The notes beneath the pieces were generated by a model. It was not told the DNA's origin. It did no database searches and saw nothing but the letters and a program-made list of their open reading frames with translations. Source: an uncultured Chlamydiae bacterium (GTDB lineage: Bacteria; Chlamydiota; Chlamydiia; Chlamydiales; SM23-39). From it: a stretch of DNA of 64,000 nt. Shown here in pieces: positions 17,462 through 26,854 of the stretch. The stretch's first letter is position 1, and every line of letters starts with the position of its first letter. The stretch lies in contig CAITMJ010000002.1 in NCBI GenBank assembly GCA_903893545.1, forward strand, positions 117,816 through 181,815, read 5' to 3'. A program made the position numbers and the translations under genes.

Positions 17462-18601
17462 TTTCGCATATTCTGTCAGCAGGAGAGTCATGTAGTGAAA
17501 GATGCTCTCTGCTGACAGGTTTTCTTTCACAAATTCTGTAGACCTCTCTGCCATTTTTTTCGCATCTTCATCATGCTCTTTTGCCCAATTGATTTGTTCG
17601 AGAAGATCCCCGAGATCTTCTTTGAGCGGAAGGAAGTGAACATAGGGTTTTAGCCCGCCGTAATACCATTGGATGTTCGGCGTGATTTGCTTGATGACAA
17701 GAGAATTGGAGAGAAGGACCCAAAAACACCTCTCATAGGTGCATGAATTGCCATCTACGTCGATGAGATACTTATATTTGAGGTGGTCGACTTTTCCAAC
17801 GTTTTTAGAGACCATTCCACTTGCTCTCATAAGAGAGGGAACATCCGGCGTGCACTGGACGACGCTGGTAAATCTTGCATCGAGCTCTTGGGGATGAAGA
17901 AGGGATAAAAGGACGAGTTTTCCTCGGCAAAAAAGATTCCAGTTGTCTTTTTGGAAAAAGCCGCTCGTGGTTGAACCGCGCCAAAATGCTTGGGAATTTT
18001 TTTTCTCCCAAGAAAATTTTCGATTGCCATCGAGGATTTGCTGGCGCAATTTTCCATAGCCGCCAAATGCCTTGAAATCGGGCATGAGGATAAAATTGTT
18101 CGCCCGGTTGCTTTTTGCAAAGACAAAGCAAGGGGAGATGGGAAATCCTTTAGGAGTGCAGTCAAAGCCATCTTCTAGGCTTAAGACGAAGTCCATATCG
18201 GGGAGTTTGACGAGTTCATTGAGCTTTTTCATCGAGGCGAGAAGGTGGCGGAAGTGGCGCCCATCGAGGTGCTTCTCACTCAAAGAAAAGACAAGGCTGC
18301 CATCTTTGATGGTAAAGCGGATGAGGCTATATTTTTCGATTCTCTCTCCTTGAAATGTCTCATCGATGAGGGACTTTGAAATGCCTTCTTTAGAAAAGCG
18401 AGCTAGATCTGTTTTGATCTGCTCGAGCATCCATTCAGGAGGCTCTCCCGCTAATTTTTTCTGCAGAAGTTCCCCATTGATTGCGATGGTTTTTTCTGTT
18501 TGCTTATAGTGCGAAACAGTGAGCCCCAAAATGGCGGTCGCTGCGATAAAGAGGCATAAAAAAATCGAAAGAGTGATTTTTGAGGTGAGAATTTTTTTCA
18601 T
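17426..18601 (-). CDS. Glycosyltransferase family 90 (CAP10/LpsA-like) membrane protein
   Basis: The 391-residue protein has an N-terminal membrane anchor (about residues 8-30) and a catalytic region typical of GT90: QAFWRGSTTSG, then HLKYKYLIDVDGNSCTYERC, then LVIKQITPNIQWYYGGLKPYVHFLP. Family members include fungal CAP10, animal POGLUT/KDELC and bacterial LPS-modifying enzymes, which transfer xylose or glucose. The domain is presumably outside the cytoplasm if the anchor is type II. The acceptor is unknown, with LPS or a glycoprotein possible. Its 3' end overlaps phoH tail to tail by 36 nt. Confidence 0.82.
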   Translation of the reverse strand: MKKILTSKITLSIFLCLFIAATAILGLTVSHYKQTEKTIAINGELLQKKLAGEPPEWMLEQIKTDLARFSKEGISKSLIDETFQGERIEKYSLIRFTIKDGSLVFSLSEKHLDGRHFRHLLASMKKLNELVKLPDMDFVLSLEDGFDCTPKGFPISPCFVFAKSNRANNFILMPDFKAFGGYGKLRQQILDGNRKFSWEKKNSQAFWRGSTTSGFFQKDNWNLFCRGKLVLLSLLHPQELDARFTSVVQCTPDVPSLMRASGMVSKNVGKVDHLKYKYLIDVDGNSCTYERCFWVLLSNSLVIKQITPNIQWYYGGLKPYVHFLPLKEDLGDLLEQINWAKEHDEDAKKMAERSTEFVKENLSAESIFHYMTLLLTEYAKLQNFSGDRRQL

Positions 18602-18675
18602 AACAATCTACTTGCTTGAAATTTTGAGAATCGGTAAAAATTTTTTAGAATCATAAAATCTTAAGGGAGTCATGA

Positions 18676-19737
18676 ATGGCGCAGTCAGGAATAACGGCGA
18701 AGTTGCAATTTTTTGGATACAGAGTCTCTACCATTTGCAAATCTTTGAAAACATTGTATACATTATCGCCTGAAAAAATCGACGCATTTTTAAATTCTTA
18801 CGACATGTATGACCATGACTGGGCAAATGAAGAAGAATTAGTGCAGAAGATGGGCGCCGACTATTACAACAAAATTAAGGGAAAGCTCGTCGACTACTAT
18901 AGCGTTCTCAATCACCTCTGCGCGATTGGCCATGTGGAAAAAATGTACATTCCCCCAGCAATGGACCTCTCTAAAAGCATCATTGCGAACCAAGCGCTCT
19001 TTGAAGAGAAGATGAGTGGGGATTTGGGCGTGGGCAAAGGCGATAAAGTACTCGATATCGGTTGTGGAAGAGGTCGCGTAGCTAATCACATCGCATCCAT
19101 TACGGGCGCACATGTCACAGGGATCAATATCGATCCGGATCAACTCGAATCGGCCAAGCGCTTTGCGCTTGGAACTGGCATGACTAATCAATGTAAATTC
19201 CAGCAAGGGGACTTAAACGATATTCCGTACCCATTTGCGGATAATTCTCTCGATGGAATTTATCAAATCCAAGTGTTTAGCCTCTCCAAAAATTTAGAGA
19301 AGCTGTTTAGAGATCTTTACCGCATTCTTAAGCCCGGGGCGAAATTGGCCTGCCTCGATTGGGTCCGCCTCGATAAGTACAACGCGGAAGACCCACACCA
19401 TGCCGATTTGATGAAGCGGGTTAAGCCTCTTATCGGCGCCATTGGCACGCCTTCTTCGACAGAATATGTCGATTTACTAAGGAAAGCCGGATTTGAAATC
19501 GAGATCGATGAAAATGCGAGCATCGATGGGCTCCAAGCTCCTTTGATCGAGAATGCCGACAAGTTCTTTACTCGTGCGACTCGGATCATCCAGTTCCTCG
19601 TGCGTTGGAGATTTCTCCCTCGCCATTTTAAAGCTCTTTTCGACCGTTTGACCAAAGATGGACAGGCGTTTGTCGAGGCAGACCGAGAAAGGCTTGTGAC
19701 GACGAGCTACTACATCGTCGCCCGAAAGCCAAAATAG
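18676..19737 (+). CDS. SAM-dependent methyltransferase resembling sterol C-24 methyltransferase
   Basis: The core is a class I methyltransferase with motif I VLDIGCGRGRVANHIA, an acidic motif II residue (VTGINIDPDQLESAK), the FQQGDLNDIPYPFADNSLDG motif and the LKPGAKLACLDWVRLDKY strand. The layout (N-terminal YDMYDHDW-like segment, DIGCGRGR, INIDPDQ, then a long hydrophobic C-terminal region) resembles ERG6/SMT-type and related methyltransferases rather than UbiE or Cfa. An AGGGAG ribosome-binding site lies six bases before the ATG. Substrate is inferred only. A methyltransferase for a host-derived sterol or isoprenoid lipid is plausible in an intracellular bacterium. A strong hairpin follows the stop. 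Confidence 0.75.
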   Translation: MAQSGITAKLQFFGYRVSTICKSLKTLYTLSPEKIDAFLNSYDMYDHDWANEEELVQKMGADYYNKIKGKLVDYYSVLNHLCAIGHVEKMYIPPAMDLSKSIIANQALFEEKMSGDLGVGKGDKVLDIGCGRGRVANHIASITGAHVTGINIDPDQLESAKRFALGTGMTNQCKFQQGDLNDIPYPFADNSLDGIYQIQVFSLSKNLEKLFRDLYRILKPGAKLACLDWVRLDKYNAEDPHHADLMKRVKPLIGAIGTPSSTEYVDLLRKAGFEIEIDENASIDGLQAPLIENADKFFTRATRIIQFLVRWRFLPRHFKALFDRLTKDGQAFVEADRERLVTTSYYIVARKPK

Positions 19738-19748
19738 TTTTCTAGCCT

Positions 19749-19775
19749 GCGCAGCGAGTCTCCTCGCTGCGCTTC
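19749..19775 (+). terminator. Strong hairpin after the sterol-methyltransferase-like gene
   Basis: GCGCAGCGAG and CTCGCTGCGC form a perfect 10-bp stem with a TCTC tetraloop 11 nt after the stop codon. The following T-tract is short (TTCTTAAT), so termination may be partial. Confidence 0.65.
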
Positions 19776-19864
19776 TTAATATGCCATTGTAATTAATTGA
19801 TTTTTTTGCTATCATTATTATGTTAAAAATTTATTTTAACATATAAAGTAGAGATTTTTTAATT

Positions 19865-21538
19865 ATGGCTTCAATTTCGTCACCCTCCTGTATTTACGTG
19901 TCAGAAAATATTCCTTCGAGTTTTGAAAAGACTGAAGCGATTGCCAAGAATAAAGAGTTGCCGGCGTTTGAGCGGATTGGAAGCGTTTACGCCCGCGCAG
20001 TTGAGATCGTTAAGCCGGGGACGCTTGGAGCTCAGCCGCAGGAATTCTCCCGGTTATTGCCTTTATTAGGCGGAGTGTCTGGCCAAGGAAAAACGGAAGA
20101 ACTGGCGTTGCAGATCTTTCAAAATCTTGCAGCTTTAAGAGCCGAAAAGGCGGACGAGCAATACATGGGAGTCTATTTCATCGGTTCTTCTCTTGAAAAA
20201 AATGATTTTGTCTTTAAGGTCGGCGCGAAAAGGGCTTGTATGGAAACTCTAGTCGCTAAGCACGCCCACTGGATGGGTTTAGGCGACCATACGGTCAGCG
20301 GTCTTTATTGTGTTCTTCAAAATTCGCCCTCAGAGGTCCTTTCAAGAAAAGATTCTGCCATAGGACTTTCAGATGATGAATTTTCTCAAGGAGGGTTTTC
20401 CGATGAGGCTCCTTCGATAAAGGAAGAATCTTCTTCAAAGAAAGAACCTTTGTTGATTGAAGAGCTTTGTAATGGGTTTGAGAAGGAATATCTTGCGCTT
20501 CCTGAGTTTTCAGTGGGGATCATTGAGCCCTATTTGGAAGAATCTGGAGATGTTGATCCTCTTCTTAGTTATGCCAAAATGATCATGCTCTCTTTAGCGA
20601 TTGGGCTACGGGATGGCAAGTCGGATGGTTTAAAAAAGCACACCTTGTTTGATGTAGAAGATTGTTACCCGGTCAGGATTGATCCTGTCTATGAGAGGGG
20701 CGATGAGATGAACCAGATTGCTGCGACCGATCTAGCATTTTTAGAAAATCCTTTTGCTAGAACTCTGCTTAACCAAAAGCAAATCAAAGAATTAGTCTCA
20801 ATTGTGGAGCCGTGGGACGTATTTGATCTTGTTAGTACGCATATTGCAAATGAATCTGTCTTATATCCTGACAGGATCGCGGAAAAAACAGTAGAGAACG
20901 CAAAGGGAATTGATGAAACGGGCTGCGAGTTTGTCTCTGTTCGAGGATTTGCGCATAAGATTAATCAATATCTCCGTATCGAACTGGATAAAACAATTCT
21001 GAATAGTTCGCAAAAAATTGCAACAATGACGCGAATGAATCGATTGCGGGATTTCATTCTTGCAAAAGCTTCTCAAGGAAAAACATTTACTCCTATGGAT
21101 ACGGTCTATGCAGTCGACCCATTTTTTCATAAATATATTCAAGCTTTTGAAGGGAAATCTGTACGACAATCGCCCTGCGTGGTGGCTGGGAGAAGTCCTG
21201 CAATGGAGATGATGAAAGATCGCAACTTGACTCCACAAGATCGAGAAGCCGTACGTCGAACCTTTTCGCAAGAAATGAACTCTCCTTACAAGTCATCTGC
21301 ATTGGAATCTCCTTCTCTCATGGATTTTGAGAATTATTTAAAGCGAAGTCATATTGATATCATGCCAACGGGTCTTATTCGCGGTCGTTCCGCTTCGACA
21401 GGCAGTCAGGGAAATACGATGTCTATTGGTTCGATTTCTTCTAATCTGGTGAAAACACCAGAATCTGGAAAGCTTTCTCTACCTGTTAAACCGATTGCAA
21501 AACCGGTATCAACGGCGAAAAGCTCAGCAAAGCACTGA
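19865..21538 (+). CDS. Hypothetical protein, 557 aa, possibly with a lipid-kinase-like core
   Basis: No confident family. Residues about 100-290 show elements in the order of a kinase-like fold: a strand with Lys (DFVFKVGAKRA) followed by a helix with Glu, a hinge-like segment (SVGIIEPYLEES), a possible catalytic loop (AIGLRDGKSDG) and an acidic metal-like strand (LFDVEDCYPVRID). This order resembles atypical PI3/PI4- or actin-fragmin-type kinases, but it is an eye-based inference. The first 95 residues and the Ser/Thr/Lys-rich tail are unassigned. There is no signal peptide or membrane helix. The gene sits between a methyltransferase and parE without clear coupling. A secreted effector is possible. 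Confidence 0.6.
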   Translation: MASISSPSCIYVSENIPSSFEKTEAIAKNKELPAFERIGSVYARAVEIVKPGTLGAQPQEFSRLLPLLGGVSGQGKTEELALQIFQNLAALRAEKADEQYMGVYFIGSSLEKNDFVFKVGAKRACMETLVAKHAHWMGLGDHTVSGLYCVLQNSPSEVLSRKDSAIGLSDDEFSQGGFSDEAPSIKEESSSKKEPLLIEELCNGFEKEYLALPEFSVGIIEPYLEESGDVDPLLSYAKMIMLSLAIGLRDGKSDGLKKHTLFDVEDCYPVRIDPVYERGDEMNQIAATDLAFLENPFARTLLNQKQIKELVSIVEPWDVFDLVSTHIANESVLYPDRIAEKTVENAKGIDETGCEFVSVRGFAHKINQYLRIELDKTILNSSQKIATMTRMNRLRDFILAKASQGKTFTPMDTVYAVDPFFHKYIQAFEGKSVRQSPCVVAGRSPAMEMMKDRNLTPQDREAVRRTFSQEMNSPYKSSALESPSLMDFENYLKRSHIDIMPTGLIRGRSASTGSQGNTMSIGSISSNLVKTPESGKLSLPVKPIAKPVSTAKSSAKH

Positions 21539-21582
21539 CTACTGGACAAAAAATTAGGTGGCAGCCTACTCTCCCCTATTAA

Positions 21583-23391
21583 ATGGCTAAAAAATACGAT
21601 GAAAGCGCTGTACTCTCTTTAGATGCGCTTGCCCATATTCGGCTGCGCTCGGGGATGTACATCGGTCGCCTCGGCGATGGGTCGCATCCAGATGACGGCA
21701 TCTATGTCATGCTCAAAGAGGTAATCGACAACGCCGTCGATGAGTATATCATGGGGCATGGCAAGCAGATTGCCATCGTATTGAACGAGAAGACTTCAAC
21801 CGTTTCGGTTAGAGACTGGGGACGGGGAATTCCTCTTGGCAAGGTGATCGAATGCGTCAGCCAGATCAACACCGGCGCTAAATACAACGATGATGTCTTT
21901 CAGTTCTCCGTGGGATTAAATGGGGTTGGATTGAAAGCGGTCAATGCGCTCTCTTCCCATTTTGTCGTAAGAAGCGTTCGGGACGGAGAATTTGTAGAAG
22001 CAGAGTTCTCAAAGGGCATTCTTCAGGAGAAAAAGAAGGGAAAGTCGAAGGATGAGAACGGTTCTTGGCTAGAGTTTACCCCCGATACTGAAATCTTCAA
22101 AAAATTTGCCTTTCAAAAAGAGCTCATCTTAAAGAGGCTCTGGCACTACGCCTATCTCAATGTGGGCCTCACGCTCGATTTCAACGGCCAAAAGATATTT
22201 TCAGAAAATGGCCTTTTAGATCTCTTGAATGAAGAGGTCAAAGAAGATCGCCTCTATCAGCCGCTCCATTATCGAGGTAAGAGCGTTGAGTTTGCCATCC
22301 TCCATAGTTCGAGCTATGGCGAGACCTACTTTTCTTTTGTCAACGGCCAATACACGCAAGATGGCGGCACTCACCTTTCGGCCTTTCGAGAGGGGATTTT
22401 AAAGGGCGTCAACGAGTACGCAAAGAAAAACTTCCAAGGGGTCGATGTCCGCGAGGGGATCGTAGGGACGATTCTCGTGAAGGTAAAAGATCCGGTGTTT
22501 GAATCGCAGACGAAAAATAAGCTATCGAATAACGAGATTCGGGGCCCTATTGTTCAAGAAGTAAAAGACGCGCTGCAAAATCTACTCTATAAAAATGAGG
22601 AGACAGGCCAGAAAATCGTCGAGCGGATCCTCTTTAATGAAAAGCTCCGAAAAGAGTTAGCGGCCGTGAAAAAAGAGGCCAAAGAAAAACAGAAGAAAAT
22701 CTCCTTCAAGATCCCCAAACTACGCGATTCCAAATATCACTTTGGCGATGGGACGTTGGAAGGGGCCAATTCGATGATTTTTCTGACAGAAGGGGATTCA
22801 GCTTCTGCATCGATTGTCATGACAAGAGATCCCTTTACGCAGGCCGTCTTTTCGCTTCGCGGAAAACCTCTGAACGTCCATGGGATGAAGATCGAGCAGC
22901 TCTATAAAAATGAAGAGATGTATAACTTGATGTCGGCGCTCAATATCGAAGACGATTTAGCAAATCTCCGCTACAGCAAGGTGATCCTGGCCACCGATGC
23001 GGATGTCGACGGCATGCACATACGCAATCTACTCATCACCTTCTTTTTGACCTACTTTGAGGGCCTTGTGATGAATGGTCATCTCCACATTCTAGAAACG
23101 CCTCTTTTCAAAGTGAGAAATAAGCAAAAGACGATCTATTGCTACTCAGAAGAGGAAAAGATCAAGGCCGAACAAGAGCTGAAAAAAGGGATCGAGATCA
23201 CCCGCTTTAAAGGGCTTGGAGAAATTTCTCCCGATGAGTTTCAGCAGTTTATCGCAAAAGATATCCGCTTACTGCCTGTGATGGTTCAAAATCTCTCAGA
23301 CATAAAACCCACGCTTGAATTCTACATGGGCAAAAACACGCCGGCAAGAAAGTCCTTTATCATGGAAAACCTGGTGAATGAAGATGGATGA
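21583..23391 (+). CDS. parE: DNA topoisomerase IV subunit B-like (second GyrB paralogue)
   Basis: This is the ATPase subunit of a type IIA topoisomerase. The 602-residue protein has the GHKL ATPase motifs (EVIDNAVDEY, RDWGRGIPLG, SVGLNGVGLKAVNALS), a transducer region, and the TOPRIM domain with LTEGDSASASI and ATDADVDGMHIRNLL, which binds the metal ions for DNA cleavage. It is shorter than GyrB, lacking the enterobacterial insert. Chlamydiae carry a second gyrase-like pair in this order, usually annotated gyrB_2/gyrA_2 or parE/parC, and the pair likely decatenates daughter chromosomes. The parC start lies inside its last codons. Confidence 0.93.
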   Translation: MAKKYDESAVLSLDALAHIRLRSGMYIGRLGDGSHPDDGIYVMLKEVIDNAVDEYIMGHGKQIAIVLNEKTSTVSVRDWGRGIPLGKVIECVSQINTGAKYNDDVFQFSVGLNGVGLKAVNALSSHFVVRSVRDGEFVEAEFSKGILQEKKKGKSKDENGSWLEFTPDTEIFKKFAFQKELILKRLWHYAYLNVGLTLDFNGQKIFSENGLLDLLNEEVKEDRLYQPLHYRGKSVEFAILHSSSYGETYFSFVNGQYTQDGGTHLSAFREGILKGVNEYAKKNFQGVDVREGIVGTILVKVKDPVFESQTKNKLSNNEIRGPIVQEVKDALQNLLYKNEETGQKIVERILFNEKLRKELAAVKKEAKEKQKKISFKIPKLRDSKYHFGDGTLEGANSMIFLTEGDSASASIVMTRDPFTQAVFSLRGKPLNVHGMKIEQLYKNEEMYNLMSALNIEDDLANLRYSKVILATDADVDGMHIRNLLITFFLTYFEGLVMNGHLHILETPLFKVRNKQKTIYCYSEEEKIKAEQELKKGIEITRFKGLGEISPDEFQQFIAKDIRLLPVMVQNLSDIKPTLEFYMGKNTPARKSFIMENLVNEDG

Positions 23392-25261
23392 TCTCAAAGC
23401 GCAGATGAAAGATCATTTCATCAAATACGCATCGTATGTCATTCTCGATCGGGCGATTCCAAGCGTTTTTGACGGGTTAAAGCCCGTGCAGCGGCGCATT
23501 CTTGAGATTTTATGGAGGCAGAACGACGATAAGCTCCATAAGGTCGCAAATATCGTCGGTCAGACGATGCAGCTCCACCCGCACGGAGATGCGGCGATCT
23601 ACGAGGCTCTGGTCAATCTGGCCAACAAAGGGTTTGTGCTCGATCGGCAGGGGAACTTTGGAAATACCTATACAGGGGACCCATCGGCCGCAGCCCGTTA
23701 TATCGAAACGCGCCTATCTCCTTTGGCCAGAGAAACCCTTTTCAATCCCGACATCACTGAAAAGATCCCTTCCTATGATGGAAGAAATTTTGAGCCCGTC
23801 ACACTGCCTGCGAAAATCCCTCTTTTACTCATGCAAGGGGCTGATGGGATCGCTGTTGGAATGGCCACCCACATTCTACCCCACAATTTCACCGAACTTC
23901 TCGAAGCGGAAATCGCTTGCCTCGAAGGGAGAAATTTCAAAATCTTCCCCGACTTTCCCACCGGTGGGATCATGGATAAAAGCCTCTACGATAAAGGATG
24001 GGGCAAAGTCAAACTACGGGCAAAGATCGAGATCAAAGACCCAAAAACGCTCATTATCCGAGAAATTTGTTACGGAACGACCACAGAGAGTCTCATCCAT
24101 TCGATCGATGAAGCGGCCAAAAAGGGTAAAATCAAAATCGAAGCGATCAACGATTATACGGCGCAAGAAGTAGAGATCGAGATTCGGTTGCCGCGCGGGC
24201 AATACGCGGAAGAGATTTTAGATGCGCTCTATGGATTTACCGAGTGCGAAGTCTCCTTAACCTCTCAGATCATCGTGATTAAAGAGGGTCTTCCCTGGGA
24301 GACTGACGTCCACGAGATCCTGGCGTTTAATGCTGAAAAGCTCGTCGAGTACTTAAAAAAAGAGCTTGAGATCGATAAGATGCGCCTCTTAGAGAAGATT
24401 TTCTACAAGACGCTCGAACGGATTTTCATCGAAAATCGGATCTATAAGAAAATCGAGACGAAAAAAACGCTCGAAGAAATCCACGAGGCTCTTCACGAAT
24501 CATTCAAGCCCTACCTAAAAAAGCTCATCCGCGAGCCGACCGCCGAAGATCTAGAAAAAATTCTTCAAATTCCGATCCGGCGCATTTCCCAATTTGACAT
24601 CGACAAGAATAAAGAAGAGATCGCCCATTTTGAAGAGCAGCTAAGCGCGGTAGAAAAGCACCTTCGCAATGTCAAAAAATATGCGATCGATTATCTCAAG
24701 AAACTGATCGAGAAATTCGGGCCCAATTACCCGCGGAAAACCAAAGTGAAAGCGATCGAAGAGATCGATCGGCGCGCTATTGAGACAAAAGAGATCAAAG
24801 TGGGCGTCGATTTGCAATCCGGCTTTGTCGGGACGAAGGTTTCAGGCTCTTTGCAATTTATCTGCACCAATTTTGACAAATTGCTCATCTTCGATAAAGA
24901 GGGCAATTATAAAGTCTTAAATGTTCCCGAAAAGCAGTATTTTGAACACTTGGCACTGGCGGGCGTTGCCGATAAAAAAACCGTGATGAGCGTTGTCTAT
25001 CGGAACAAAGAAACTGGCCACCTTTGGGCCAAGCGCTTTATCGTCGATAAGTTTATTCTCGATAAAGGATATCGCTATCTCGATGAGAACATGGAGTTAG
25101 AACACATCTCTTCAGACTCCAATGTGATCGCAGAGTTTCAGCTCGCACGCAAAGATGCGAAAAAAGTGACTTTCGCACTAAAAGATGTACCTATTAAAGG
25201 GGCGCAAACGCGGGGAATCCGCATCGCCGACCAAAAAATAAAAAAATTGAGCATTAAATGA
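23384..25261 (+). CDS. parC: DNA topoisomerase IV subunit A-like (second GyrA paralogue)
   Basis: This is the DNA-cleaving subunit. Near the N-terminus are the helix-turn-helix and the catalytic Tyr in AARYIETRLSPLA, preceded by the QLHPHGDAAIYEAL and RQGNFGNTYTGDPSA motifs. The 625-residue protein is short for GyrA or ParC. Its C-terminal beta-pinwheel is reduced, and no canonical GyrA box is seen, in line with a decatenase rather than a supercoiling gyrase. Two ATGs are in frame (23378 and 23384). The second is better spaced from GGTG. The gene overlaps the end of parE by 8 nt and the following membrane-protein gene by 4 nt, forming an operon. Confidence 0.92.
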   Translation: MDDLKAQMKDHFIKYASYVILDRAIPSVFDGLKPVQRRILEILWRQNDDKLHKVANIVGQTMQLHPHGDAAIYEALVNLANKGFVLDRQGNFGNTYTGDPSAAARYIETRLSPLARETLFNPDITEKIPSYDGRNFEPVTLPAKIPLLLMQGADGIAVGMATHILPHNFTELLEAEIACLEGRNFKIFPDFPTGGIMDKSLYDKGWGKVKLRAKIEIKDPKTLIIREICYGTTTESLIHSIDEAAKKGKIKIEAINDYTAQEVEIEIRLPRGQYAEEILDALYGFTECEVSLTSQIIVIKEGLPWETDVHEILAFNAEKLVEYLKKELEIDKMRLLEKIFYKTLERIFIENRIYKKIETKKTLEEIHEALHESFKPYLKKLIREPTAEDLEKILQIPIRRISQFDIDKNKEEIAHFEEQLSAVEKHLRNVKKYAIDYLKKLIEKFGPNYPRKTKVKAIEEIDRRAIETKEIKVGVDLQSGFVGTKVSGSLQFICTNFDKLLIFDKEGNYKVLNVPEKQYFEHLALAGVADKKTVMSVVYRNKETGHLWAKRFIVDKFILDKGYRYLDENMELEHISSDSNVIAEFQLARKDAKKVTFALKDVPIKGAQTRGIRIADQKIKKLSIK

Positions 25262-25458
25262 AACTATCCCCAAATATCAATACTCCCGGCCGAGTGATCC
25301 GCTTTCTTTTCGCTCTCCTTCTTTTAGGTCTCGCTTATTGGAGAGGAAGCTGGATTCTTTTAGCAGCCGCTGCATTTGTTTTTTTTGAATCGCTGATGAG
25401 TTGGTGCGTCGTCTATCAGATCCTCGGCAAAAACTCATGTCCGATCAAAAAGAAATAA
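25258..25458 (+). CDS. DUF2892-type small inner-membrane protein, 66 aa
   Basis: The protein matches the pattern of DUF2892 (YgaP-like membrane domain): an N-terminal NxNTPGRVIRF segment, two hydrophobic helices (about residues 14-29 and 31-50), and a closing Cys-x-x-Tyr ... Cys-Pro (CVVYQILGKNSCP). It overlaps parC by 4 nt (ATGA) and its 3' end contains the ATP-grasp start, so it is part of a tightly coupled operon. Function is unknown; related domains are fused to rhodaneses, hinting at sulfur chemistry at the membrane. Confidence 0.75.
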   Translation: MKLSPNINTPGRVIRFLFALLLLGLAYWRGSWILLAAAAFVFFESLMSWCVVYQILGKNSCPIKKK

Positions 25459-26525
25459 TCATCGTTGCTCCCAAAGATTCGGCGCACCTAGTTTGCGAAC
25501 TTCCGTACCTTTTTAAAAAGGCGGGATTTCGAGTCACAGTCCTCGCATTTCCCGATTGGTCTTTAGCGTATTCTTCATATATCGATGAATTGATCGATGC
25601 ATCTCCAAATCCAAAGGAGATCATTGAGGAAGCTGCCCTTTTGCTTGCAAAGAGAAGCTTCGAATTCAAGATTTTAGCTTCAGATTCGTTGATTTGGGCG
25701 CTCGTCGATAGCGCGATCGATCCCGCCTTAAAAATGCAGCTTTATCCAATTGCAAATCCCATCTTTTTACAGGCCTTAAACGGAAAAGTAGAAGTCGCAG
25801 CCCTCTTAAAGGAATTGGAAATCCCCTCGCCCCCGTCTCAAGCGGCTCAGTCACTGCAAGAAGCTGCTTCTATCGCTCAAGAGATCGGCTTTCCTGTGAT
25901 CCTAAAAGTTTCTCGGAGTGGAGCCGGCGAGGGCGTCTATAAATGTGAGACGGAGGAAGAGGTGATGAAGGCCTCCATTGCTACCGATCAGCCATTTCTT
26001 ATCGAAAAGTACCTTGAAGGAGATTTGATCAGCGTAGAGCCTTTATTTTTAGCCTCTCGCCTTGTTGCCTATTCCTATTCAATCATGACCTATTCGCCTA
26101 CTCTTTATGCGCCGTCGTTAGAGAGAATGTTCATGCCCTGCAAAGAAATTGAGCCGATTTTACAAAAATTAGGGGAAAAGCTTCAGTTGACCGGTTTTTT
26201 CAGCCTCTCTTTCATTCGAGAGAAAGAGCAAAAACATTCTCTTTTTGAGTTGGACTTTCGCCCAAATCGTTGGGTCCGCCATGGAGCACTTGCAGGGGTA
26301 GATTGGGTCAAAGCTTTGCAAGGCTCTTTTCCTCTACAGAGCCCTCAATCGATAAAAAAGGTCCGCCATTTTCAGGCAGATCTATGGCATGCGATAAAGA
26401 CCAAACAAAAAGATCGGATCTTCTATTGGCTCTTCAATCGAAATGGAAGTTGGAAGACAATTCCATTCTATGACTTGAAAGTTCTCTTTGGAGGCGCATG
26501 GCATATGATGAAGAAAATCACCTGA
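25437..26525 (+). CDS. ATP-grasp family ligase-like protein
   Basis: The chosen start is the ATG at 25437 inside the end of the preceding gene. The longer frame starts at 25401 but would overlap more. The 362-residue protein has a pre-ATP-grasp Rossmann-like part (KEIIIVAPKDSAHLVCELPYLF), then the ATP-grasp core with a Lys in FPVILKVSRSGAGEGVYKC, the hinge FLIEKYLEGDLISVEPLF, and metal-binding acidic residues in LFELDFRPNRWVRHG. ATP-grasp enzymes join a carboxylate to an amine or other nucleophile through an acylphosphate. The closest general type is carbamoyl-phosphate-synthase- or carboxylase-like ligases. Substrate unknown. Confidence 0.78.
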   Translation: MSDQKEIIIVAPKDSAHLVCELPYLFKKAGFRVTVLAFPDWSLAYSSYIDELIDASPNPKEIIEEAALLLAKRSFEFKILASDSLIWALVDSAIDPALKMQLYPIANPIFLQALNGKVEVAALLKELEIPSPPSQAAQSLQEAASIAQEIGFPVILKVSRSGAGEGVYKCETEEEVMKASIATDQPFLIEKYLEGDLISVEPLFLASRLVAYSYSIMTYSPTLYAPSLERMFMPCKEIEPILQKLGEKLQLTGFFSLSFIREKEQKHSLFELDFRPNRWVRHGALAGVDWVKALQGSFPLQSPQSIKKVRHFQADLWHAIKTKQKDRIFYWLFNRNGSWKTIPFYDLKVLFGGAWHMMKKIT

Positions 26526-26562
26526 GCGGATAAACCCCTCCCATTTTTTCAAAGACTTGAGC

Positions 26563-26581
26563 GGGTCAGCTCACGAAACGG
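26563..26581 (+). repeat. Left arm of an imperfect 19-bp inverted repeat bounding the retroelement-like segment
   Basis: GGGTCAGCTCACGAA (26563-26577) plus ACGG recurs as its reverse complement at 28804-28822, with one mismatch in 19 positions. The two arms face each other around a 2.2-kb segment. The right arm lies inside the open frame of the reverse-transcriptase fragment. Read in the equivalent frame, both arms encode GSAHE, so the left arm could be a short displaced piece of the same coding sequence rather than a transposon end. No flanking target duplication was identified. Confidence 0.6.
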
Positions 26582-26854
26582 ATTATAACGTACGTTAAGG
26601 AATCCTCTTAGAAAATGGAACATAAAGGGGTAGTCACAGAAAAAGGAAAAAATTGTACGTTAAGAGGCATCTAAATTGCTTCTCTATCTTAAAAATAATT
26701 TTAGTGTCTAAACAGTCTCCTTCGAGTTCCCGGCTCCCCCTGTCGCCCCAAATAAAACTTATCCCTATATATCCCTCCAAAGCACTGCAGAAGAGTCTGT
26801 TCCACAGGGGACAGAGGGCAATATCTACAGTCCAGGATTTCAAGCATTAATTTA

